NCBI GenBank assembly: GCA_012959595.1
Contig: DUCW01000155.1
Coordinates: 1 to 6,134, forward strand
DNA from: Gemmatimonadota bacterium
GTDB taxonomy: Bacteria; Gemmatimonadota; Gemmatimonadetes; Longimicrobiales; Gaopeijiaceae
Direction of reading: 5' to 3'
Length of the DNA: 6,134 bases
Shown here one piece after another: positions 1 to 4,980 of this stretch (position 1 is its first letter; each line of letters opens with the position of its first letter). The notes beneath the pieces were generated by a model. The model was not told the origin of the DNA. It searched no databases and was given only the letters and a program-made list of their open reading frames with translations. Position numbers and translations under genes: made by a program.

Positions 1-1069
1 CCAAAATTACACATGATCCTTCTTTCGCCGCATGTGCTGCCACTTCAGCCAGCCGAAACGTACCTGTAGCAAAAGAAGGCACTTCAAACACCCCCATTGG
101 TCCGTTCCAGATCAGAGTTCCCGATCTCATTATAACGTCCGAAAACATCTGGATAGTACGGTGGCCAATATCCACTACTCGGTCCAACTGGGTTATCTCT
201 TCAATCTCCTTAAGTTCTGGGCTGATCCCACTAACAATAACCTCAGCCGTCATCACATCTACGGGAAGCAATAACTTCTCTCCAAATTCTTTCAAGAGAT
301 CCTTCGCAAACTCAACAAAATTTTCTTCGACCAACGACCTTCCGACATTGTGTCCCATTGCAACAAAAAAGGTATTGGCCATGGCACCGCCAATCAGCAA
401 GCTGTCCACTCGCTGTAGCAATGCCTCTATCAAGTCGATCTTCCCGGAAATCTTTGCCCCTCCGAGGACACCGACAAAGGGACGAACCGGTTCTGACAAT
501 ACTTTACTTAAAACCGCAATTTCTCTCTCCATAAGGAATCCTGCGACCGACAAACCTCCACACCTCCTAATCGCTGCGGAAACACCCGTTGTGGAAGCGT
601 GGGAACGATGGGCCATGCCAAAAGCATCGTTAACAAAAATCCCAGCATCGTGACGGATTTCATTTGCCCAAACTACATCTCCCTCGGTTTCTTCAGGATG
701 GAATCTTGTATTTTCAAGGATGACAATCCCACCATTCCTTAAATCTGCAACAGCTTTCCTCGCTTTCGGACCAACGGTTTCAGGACAAAAATGAATTTTC
801 TGGCCGAGTAATCTATCCAAATGTTCTACTATCGGATTAAGAGATAACTTTGGGTTTCGCTTTCCTCCTGGACGACCTAAATGTGAGATCAAAACGATCC
901 TTGCACCCGCAGATACAAGGTATTTCAGCGTCGGAAGAGTTCGTTCAACCCGGCTGAGATCAGTTACTTGGCAAAGGCTGTCTAGGGGAACATTATAGTC
1001 GACTCGAACCAGCACAGTCCGTCCGGTTAAAGTCTGCGGTGAAATATCCCTTAAGAGCTTCTTGATCAT
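1..1069 (-). CDS. pgk: Phosphoglycerate kinase, C-terminus cut by the window edge
   Basis: Cytoplasmic glycolytic kinase that interconverts 1,3-bisphosphoglycerate plus ADP and 3-phosphoglycerate plus ATP. Reading the minus strand from ATG at 1069 gives 356 uninterrupted codons to the left edge. Family landmarks appear in order: VLVRVDYNVPL (19-29), SHLGRPGG (62-69), LENTRF (118-123) and NDAFGMAHRSHAST (147-160) in the substrate-binding N-domain, then GGAKISGKIDLI (203-214), IGGAMANTF (226-234) and WNGPMGVFE (321-329) in the nucleotide-binding C-domain. Bacterial PGKs usually have about 390-400 residues, so roughly 40 are missing, including the expected GGGDS loop that should begin just past the edge. 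The ATG at 1069 is the first ATG, GTG or TTG in this frame after the gap stop, and the resulting N-terminus matches the family. No good Shine-Dalgarno lies at normal spacing. The start overlaps the stop of a mini-ORF. GMAHR and SGK replace the commoner GTAHR and SDK, which is minor variation. Confidence 0.97.
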   Translation of the reverse strand, partial: MIKKLLRDISPQTLTGRTVLVRVDYNVPLDSLCQVTDLSRVERTLPTLKYLVSAGARIVLISHLGRPGGKRNPKLSLNPIVEHLDRLLGQKIHFCPETVGPKARKAVADLRNGGIVILENTRFHPEETEGDVVWANEIRHDAGIFVNDAFGMAHRSHASTTGVSAAIRRCGGLSVAGFLMEREIAVLSKVLSEPVRPFVGVLGGAKISGKIDLIEALLQRVDSLLIGGAMANTFFVAMGHNVGRSLVEENFVEFAKDLLKEFGEKLLLPVDVMTAEVIVSGISPELKEIEEITQLDRVVDIGHRTIQMFSDVIMRSGTLIWNGPMGVFEVPSFATGTFRLAEVAAHAAKEGSCVIL

Positions 1070-1101
1070 CAGAGTGAGTAAACTTCTGTTCCTATTAACA
1101 T
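1069..1101 (-). other. Candidate leader mini-ORF overlapping the pgk start
   Basis: ATG at 1101 opens ten codons (MLIGTEVYSL) that end in TGA, whose last base is the first base of the pgk ATG (TGATG). A purine-rich GGGGAAGAG (1102-1110) directly precedes the mini-ORF ATG, whereas the nearest AGGA before pgk itself lies about 20 nt from its start, too far for normal initiation. The arrangement looks like reinitiation or coupled translation. It is so short that chance is a real possibility, and I recognise no known leader peptide. Confidence 0.3.
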
Positions 1102-1124
1102 CTCTTCCCCACTGACGGCTAAAC

Positions 1125-1152
1125 AGTATAGTTCTTGAGAAAAATTGATCAA
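1125..1152 (-). promoter_or_regulatory. Candidate sigma70-type promoter for pgk
   Basis: On the minus strand TTGATC (1152-1147) is followed after 16 nt by TATACT (1130-1125). These match the TTGACA and TATAAT consensus at 4 of 6 and 5 of 6 positions, with acceptable spacing. It lies wholly in the gap-pgk spacer and would start RNA near 1118, leaving a leader of about 50 nt before pgk. The prediction is by eye; it would let pgk be transcribed separately from gap. Confidence 0.4.
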
Positions 1153-1162
1153 CATATAGTTT

Positions 1163-2173
1163 CTACAAACGCTGGCCCACATAAACCGCTAAATCTGCAA
1201 CCCTGCAAGAATACCCCCACTCATTGTCATACCATGAAAGAACCTTAACCATGTGATCATTCATAACGCTGGTACTCAGAGCATCTACTATAGAACTGTG
1301 GGTGTTTCCAAGAAAATCTATAGAAACCAAAGGTTGATCACACACTTCCAAAATTCCATCCAAGCTCGTCTGCGAAGCTTCTCTCAAAGCACCGTTAACC
1401 GCCTCTGCAGTAATCTCATTCTCTACCTGAGCAACCAAATCGACAACTGACACATCCGCCGTTGGTACCCGAATCGCCATACCATCCAATTTCCCTTCTA
1501 CCTCAGGGATCACTAGCGAGGTGGCTTTAGCCGCCCCAGTAGTAGTCGGGATCATAGAAAGTGCAGCTGCCCGTGCACGACGCTTATCTTTCTGGGGAAT
1601 ATCCAAAAGTACCTGATCGTTAGTATATGCATGCACCGTAGTCATTAGCCCATGTACAAAACCGAAAGATTCGCTGAGAACTTTTATCACAGGGGCTAGG
1701 CAATTTGTAGTACAACTTGCATTGGAAATCACATCGTGACGCTCACTGTCATATTCTCCTTCATTGACTCCGAGAACGATTGTCTTGTCCTCATTTTTAC
1801 CTGGAGCACTAATTATCACTTTCTTAGCTCCGGCCTCTAAATGTTTAGCGGCTTGTTGACGCTCTCTGAACAAACCAGTCGATTCCACTACTAAATCGAC
1901 TCCTAGTTGTTTCCAGGGCAGTAGTTCCGGGTCACGTTCCGAAAAAACTTTCAAGGATTTACCGTCTATGATCAATCCTTCATCGTTCGTAGAAACTTCA
2001 CCATCATAGATTCCATGAACTGAATCATATTTGAACAGATGGGCCAGCATATCCTTATCTGTAAGATCGTTAACAGCCACGATTTCAAGATCATGAACCT
2101 CAGATTTATTGACTACCCTAGCTACATTCCTGCCTATTCGTCCAAAACCGTTAATGGCAACTCGGATCGACAT
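1163..2173 (-). CDS. gap: Glyceraldehyde-3-phosphate dehydrogenase (class I, NAD-type)
   Basis: Cytoplasmic glycolytic enzyme that oxidises and phosphorylates glyceraldehyde 3-phosphate to 1,3-bisphosphoglycerate, the substrate shared with the PGK encoded next. The 336-residue length is normal and complete. The N-terminal Rossmann fold shows NGFGRIGR (8-15). The catalytic stretch SNASCTTNC (150-158) carries nucleophile Cys154, and His181 in HAYTNDQ is the expected partner base. RRARAAALSMIPTTTGAAKA (198-217) and the C-terminal YDNEWGYS (315-322) are family signatures. Asp35 after the second beta strand, together with Ile192-Pro193 where NADP-linked plastid-type enzymes have Ala-Ser, suggests a preference for NAD and a glycolytic role; this is inferred from sequence. 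The ATG start is supported by AGGAGG seven nt upstream. It is separated from aroE by 107 nt and from pgk by 93 nt, unlike the tight packing of the genes upstream, so it may have its own promoter. Confidence 0.98.
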   Translation of the reverse strand: MSIRVAINGFGRIGRNVARVVNKSEVHDLEIVAVNDLTDKDMLAHLFKYDSVHGIYDGEVSTNDEGLIIDGKSLKVFSERDPELLPWKQLGVDLVVESTGLFRERQQAAKHLEAGAKKVIISAPGKNEDKTIVLGVNEGEYDSERHDVISNASCTTNCLAPVIKVLSESFGFVHGLMTTVHAYTNDQVLLDIPQKDKRRARAAALSMIPTTTGAAKATSLVIPEVEGKLDGMAIRVPTADVSVVDLVAQVENEITAEAVNGALREASQTSLDGILEVCDQPLVSIDFLGNTHSSIVDALSTSVMNDHMVKVLSWYDNEWGYSCRVADLAVYVGQRL

Positions 2174-2175
2174 CT

Positions 2176-2253
2176 ACTGACCTCCTAATATTTGAATCGC
2201 TAACCAACAAAACAGAGTCAACTGACCAAAGCGTGGCAACAAAAACACTGACC
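2176..2253 (-). repeat. Three direct copies of GGTCAGT upstream of gap
   Basis: The plus strand carries the exact heptamer ACTGACC at 2176-2182, 2221-2227 and 2247-2253, which reads GGTCAGT in the direction of gap transcription. Starts are 45 and 26 nt apart. The copy nearest gap overlaps its Shine-Dalgarno and the bases before the ATG. The middle copy forms a short dyad, GTCA-GT-TGAC. The copies could be operator half-sites, but heptamers this short can recur by chance and I know no matching regulator. Confidence 0.4.
2181..2186 (-). promoter_or_regulatory. Shine-Dalgarno of gap
   Basis: AGGAGG on the minus strand ends seven nt before the ATG at 2173. It is a perfect six-base match to the anti-Shine-Dalgarno core and one of the two strongest ribosome-binding sites in the window, in keeping with a highly expressed glycolytic enzyme. 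It fixes the gap start. Confidence 0.85.
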
Positions 2254-2280
2254 ACCTTTTGAGTACTGAAAAAAATGAAT

Positions 2281-3123
2281 TCACCATTCAAAGAGTACAT
2301 CTTCCAAAGTTCGCCTCATGGTGTCAAGCGGTGCAGGTTTATCCAACCAACGCTCGAAAGATACCGCAGCTTGTTGCAAGAGCATCTCGGTCCCGCCTAC
2401 TCCTGGGAAACCCCTCTCCTTGGCAGATTTCACAAATCTTGTTAGTTCCTTACCGTAAACCAAATCCATGACACCACTCACTCTGGACACAAGACCTAGG
2501 TCAAAAGGGACTTTATCATTTGGGCTTAAACCTAGACTGGTCCCATTAATTATCAAATCGAATTCACAACCCTTCAATTCCTGACTACTTTTGACAACTT
2601 TGATCTTGGTATTCCCGAAATGATCGGCGATGATCTTAGCTCGATCCCATGTCCTATTTAAGAGGATAATTTCACCTACTTCATCATCCAATAGACTCAT
2701 CAGCACGGCCCTGACCACTCCCCCAGCCCCCAACACCAGCACTTTTAATCCCTTAGGAGAACCACCTAAAAAAGATCCGCAAGCTCTCTTGAAACCTTCA
2801 ACATCAGTATTATCTCCCAAGATCTGACCATCTTTAGTCCAGAAAGTATTACAGGCCCCCGTTCTTAAAACAGCTTCGGAGGCTTGATCTATTATGTTCA
2901 CAACTGTTTCCTTGTAAGGTACAGTCACATTGCCACCCAGCCCAAATTCAGCTAACCCCCGCATGATTTTTTCCAAATCAGATTCTTCACAGCAGAACTT
3001 ATCGTAGATTCGTGGAACTCGCTCACTCTTGAATGCCGCGTTCTGGATCAGCGGGGATAAAGAATGCTTAACTGGATTTCCTAAGAGTAGGAAACAATCA
3101 TTTGCTAACATTTTTGAATCCAT
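2281..3123 (-). CDS. aroE: Shikimate dehydrogenase (NADP+)
   Basis: Cytoplasmic enzyme of chorismate and aromatic amino acid synthesis that reduces 3-dehydroshikimate to shikimate with NADPH. The 280 residues match the usual AroE length. Visible elements are GNPVKHSLSP (15-24) with the shikimate-binding serines, GGNVTVPYKE (63-72) with catalytic Lys71, Asn92 in ACNT, and NTDVEGF (105-111) with catalytic Asp107. The nucleotide domain has GAGGVVRAV (132-140; GAGGAARA-like is commoner) and NRT (156-158), the signature expected for NADP(H). INGTSLG and a C-terminal GGTEMLLQQAAVSFERW (243-259) complete the fold. This favours AroE proper over the YdiB, quinate-type relatives. The ATG at 3123 lies 16 nt after the phosphatase stop without a clear Shine-Dalgarno; a second ATG four codons later would also fit the family N-terminus. 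No other aromatic-pathway gene is present, so it is a housekeeping passenger in this operon. Confidence 0.96.
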   Translation of the reverse strand: MDSKMLANDCFLLLGNPVKHSLSPLIQNAAFKSERVPRIYDKFCCEESDLEKIMRGLAEFGLGGNVTVPYKETVVNIIDQASEAVLRTGACNTFWTKDGQILGDNTDVEGFKRACGSFLGGSPKGLKVLVLGAGGVVRAVLMSLLDDEVGEIILLNRTWDRAKIIADHFGNTKIKVVKSSQELKGCEFDLIINGTSLGLSPNDKVPFDLGLVSRVSGVMDLVYGKELTRFVKSAKERGFPGVGGTEMLLQQAAVSFERWLDKPAPLDTMRRTLEDVLFEW

Positions 3124-3139
3124 TTATATCTTAGCTCTC

Positions 3140-3601
3140 TCAGACAACAGTATCTAAAATTACACGTTCCAAAGTATCTTGAATAAGGCTACTAAGTACA
3201 TTGAAAACCTCCGAGTATACTCGTTCATCACACCCAAAGGGATCTGGCACATCTTTAGACAGGGTGATCACCTTATCTTTTCCACCCAAGCGTATAACTT
3301 GGTCCATGTGGTGCACCGCCATGACTATGACTACTTCTGCCCATGCGACGATCTCTTCATCCAGTAGCTCGCTTCTATGTTCACTTAAATCGAGTCCAGA
3401 TCTGGACACTACAACCACTGCATTTCCGCTGGCCCTACTCCCTGGATGAGCAGCGATTCCAGCCGAGCGTGTAGTGACATCTGACAATCCCTGAGACGCA
3501 AGTAAATCCTGTGCTATTACCTGAGCCATTGGACTTCTGCAAGTATTTCCCATACAGACAAAAAGTATCTTTACTGGCATCGAACCTTCCAGCTTAGACA
3601 T
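3140..3601 (-). CDS. Low-molecular-weight protein phosphatase, possibly arginine-specific (YwlE-like)
   Basis: Cytoplasmic phosphatase of the low-molecular-weight PTP fold, 153 residues, near the usual size. The P-loop CMGNTCRSP (16-24) follows the C-x5-R-S rule with nucleophile Cys16 and Arg22. The general acid is Asp120 in VPDPFG (118-123). SAGI (46-49) and the H-x-S/A-type region around 75-79 also fit. The fifth P-loop residue is Thr20, where typical tyrosine-specific members have Ile or another bulky residue. Bacillus YwlE, a phosphoarginine phosphatase, has Thr at this site and also DPFG, so arginine specificity is a reasonable inference but unproven. The gene overlaps the upstream synthase by 8 nt, implying coupled translation. 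Two starts are plausible: ATG at 3601 after GGGAGGGAGG, or ATG at 3580 (codon 8) after GGAAGG. The shorter form, beginning MPVKILFVC, is nearer the family norm. Confidence 0.93.
   Translation of the reverse strand: MSKLEGSMPVKILFVCMGNTCRSPMAQVIAQDLLASQGLSDVTTRSAGIAAHPGSRASGNAVVVVSRSGLDLSEHRSELLDEEIVAWAEVVIVMAVHHMDQVIRLGGKDKVITLSKDVPDPFGCDERVYSEVFNVLSSLIQDTLERVILDTVV
3585..3590 (-). promoter_or_regulatory. Second ribosome-binding site inside the phosphatase gene
   Basis: GGAAGG on the minus strand ends four nt before the in-frame ATG at 3580, codon 8 of the longer reading. It supports initiation there and would give a 146-residue protein starting immediately before the first beta strand and P-loop. 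Confidence 0.4.
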
Positions 3602-4253
3602 TTAACCTCCCTCCCGGAATCAATCTCTCTATTTCTCGGAACGGAATAGCACCTTCCCTAAGGATTCTTAGTGACCTTTTTGAACAATCTATCAATGTAG
3701 ACGGCAACGAATGAGGAAGTGGACCAGTATCAAGTACTAACAAATCTTCTGCTGAAGAAAGATGTTCGCTTTCTGCGATGCTAGTAACGTCTGAAAGTGG
3801 CTGTCCCCCCGATATGTTAGCACTAGTAGACACCATAGGAACTCCTAATTCTTTTATAAGGGTGCTCACAACAGGATGGGAACTCACCCTCACACCAACT
3901 CCACCTGTCGCGTTCCTAACAGATTCGGGGTATCCAACATCCTTATCGGACAAAACTATAGTTAACGGTCCTGGCCAAAAAGCATCTGCCAAAATTAGAG
4001 CTTCTGGGGTCCACTCCAATCCCTCTGTAGATTTCTTGTCCGGGACCAAAAGTAACATAGGTTTTTTAATAGTGCGGTCTTTCAATGAAGCTATCTTATC
4101 GGTCACACCTCCATGAGGAATACCCCCAAATCCGTATACGGTCTCAGTCGGATGGATTATCACTCCACCACTATCAATGTGTCCAATGACTTCAGCTAAC
4201 GGAAAATCCGGTGCCAAAATGTTCCTGGTTTTGAGAAACTTTACCCTATTCAA
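3594..4253 (-). CDS. Threonylcarbamoyl-AMP synthase (TsaC/Sua5/YwlC family, YrdC domain)
   Basis: Makes threonylcarbamoyl-AMP from threonine, bicarbonate and ATP, the first step of t6A formation at position 37 of ANN-decoding tRNAs in the cytoplasm. At 219 residues it is a single YrdC domain without the C-terminal Sua5 domain. Seen in order: HPTETVYGFGG (34-44), the KxR pair Lys58/Arg60 followed by KKPMLLLV (63-70), WPGPLTIVL (93-101), GVRVSSHP (120-127), STSANISGG (142-150) with the SxN element, and PSTLID (184-189). The open frame reaches back to TTG at 4253, which overlaps the ispD TGA by 4 nt but has no visible Shine-Dalgarno. A second TTG at 4217 (codon 13) has AGGA five nt upstream and leaves 21 residues before the substrate loop, so it may be the true start. 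Partner genes for t6A (tsaB, tsaD, tsaE) are not in the window. Confidence 0.94.
   Translation of the reverse strand: MNRVKFLKTRNILAPDFPLAEVIGHIDSGGVIIHPTETVYGFGGIPHGGVTDKIASLKDRTIKKPMLLLVPDKKSTEGLEWTPEALILADAFWPGPLTIVLSDKDVGYPESVRNATGGVGVRVSSHPVVSTLIKELGVPMVSTSANISGGQPLSDVTSIAESEHLSSAEDLLVLDTGPLPHSLPSTLIDCSKRSLRILREGAIPFREIERLIPGGRLNV
3606..3615 (-). promoter_or_regulatory. Strong Shine-Dalgarno of the phosphatase gene
   Basis: GGGAGGGAGG on the minus strand ends four nt before the ATG at 3601 and lies inside the last codons of the upstream synthase gene (its PGGR residues). Two overlapping GGGAGG/GGAGG registers are available, so it could serve the longer start. The spacing is slightly short. 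Confidence 0.6.
4223..4226 (-). promoter_or_regulatory. Internal AGGA before an alternative TTG start
   Basis: AGGA on the minus strand ends five nt before TTG at 4217-4215, codon 13 of the longest synthase reading. No comparable motif precedes the upstream TTG at 4253, so this site bears on which non-ATG start is used. A four-base match is weak evidence. Confidence 0.3.
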
Positions 4254-4972
4254 AATCGATAACGGGTCAAGATAGCCTCAGCCAAATCGAGATCAGTTGG
4301 GACGGTGATCTTGAAATTCGAACCAGAGGACTCCACCATACGCACTTGGCCTCCAGCCTTTTTAACTATGATGGAATCATCACTGGCGATCCAATCGTTT
4401 TGAATAGCTTTATGGTACGCATCGAAGAGTAAATCATATGTAAAAACCTGAGGTGTTTGAGCTCTCCAAACGCCCTTTCTATCCAAAGTTTCTAGCACTT
4501 GGTTAGCTTTATCAGTGGTCTTTAGAGTATCGACAACCCGAATGCCTGCCACTGCTCCAGGACCCTCAGAAGCATTCTTGACGCAGTCTAGAATAGTCTT
4601 TTGGGAAGTCAAAGGGCGGGCCCCATCATGCACGATGACCAGATCCAAATCCTCGGATAGAACCTGAATAGCATTCCATACTGAATCTCTTCTAGTGGCC
4701 CCACCGAGTACCCCCTGAACCTTGGGGTCCTGCTTCAACCAGAAGGGTTGCTCTTGGAATTGTTTTTCGGGCAGAGCTACAACCACATCTTTAACCCAAG
4801 AATAGCTTAAAAAAAGATTCAGGACATGTCTTAGAACAGGCTGTCCATCTAATTGCAGGAATGGCTTAGGTTTTCCTTCCATACGCTGGCCAGATCCTGC
4901 AGCAGGTACCACAACCCCCACTTTGAGATTGGCCAGGTAAGGATCTCTCTTTGATTCCCCAAGCTCGATCAC
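4250..4972 (-). CDS. ispD: 2-C-methyl-D-erythritol 4-phosphate cytidylyltransferase
   Basis: Third step of the MEP isoprenoid pathway in the cytoplasm: couples CTP with 2-C-methylerythritol 4-phosphate to give CDP-ME and pyrophosphate. The 240 residues are typical. The nucleotide loop VVPAAGSGQRM (21-31) precedes KPKPFLQL (34-41), whose lysines align with the phosphate-binding Lys of the E. coli enzyme. GGATRRDSV (90-98), IVHDGARP (113-120), VVDTLK (146-151), WRAQTPQVF, SDDS (197-200) and NFKIT (219-223, catalytic-type Lys221) follow the family order. It is a stand-alone IspD, not fused to IspF, and ispF is not adjacent. The start is GTG with AGGA (4977-4980) four nt upstream, formed across the dnaB stop codon. 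It leaves a 17-residue lead before the first strand, slightly longer than usual, but no better in-frame start lies before the nucleotide loop. It lies 6 nt after dnaB and overlaps the next gene by 4 nt. Confidence 0.97.
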   Translation of the reverse strand: MIELGESKRDPYLANLKVGVVVPAAGSGQRMEGKPKPFLQLDGQPVLRHVLNLFLSYSWVKDVVVALPEKQFQEQPFWLKQDPKVQGVLGGATRRDSVWNAIQVLSEDLDLVIVHDGARPLTSQKTILDCVKNASEGPGAVAGIRVVDTLKTTDKANQVLETLDRKGVWRAQTPQVFTYDLLFDAYHKAIQNDWIASDDSIIVKKAGGQVRMVESSGSNFKITVPTDLDLAEAILTRYRF

Positions 4973-4976
4973 AAAT

Positions 4977-4980
4977 TCCT
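4977..4980 (-). promoter_or_regulatory. Shine-Dalgarno of ispD overlapping the dnaB stop
   Basis: AGGA on the minus strand overlaps the final TAG of dnaB and ends four nt before the GTG of ispD at 4972. Terminating ribosomes on dnaB would uncover or reach this site, consistent with coupled translation. It supports the GTG start. Confidence 0.5.

Noticed and set aside
32..274. Open frame of 80 codons on the plus strand at the left edge
   Set aside because: It is antisense to the pgk C-domain, whose minus-strand reading is continuous and shows all expected motifs.
348..653. Open frame of 101 codons on the plus strand
   Set aside because: It is antisense to the conserved pgk coding frame, has no family signature and no supporting ribosome-binding site; it is a shadow of pgk.
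1127..1161. AACTATA occurring twice in the gap-pgk spacer
   Set aside because: Seven AT-rich bases repeated once, with one copy overlapping the candidate -10 element; easily explained by chance.
2190..2221. TTGACT as a -35 element for a gap promoter
   Set aside because: The -35 match is good (minus strand, 2221-2216), but no hexamer at 16-18 nt spacing resembles TATAAT, so I do not call a promoter.
2269..2290. Possible intrinsic terminator after aroE: TGAAT/ATTCA stem followed by seven T on the minus strand
   Set aside because: The stem has only five AT-rich base pairs and includes the end of the aroE coding region, too unstable for a convincing terminator. Some attenuation between aroE and gap remains possible.
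3778..4116. Open frame of 112 codons on the plus strand
   Set aside because: It lies entirely antisense to the conserved YrdC domain and its translation resembles no known protein.
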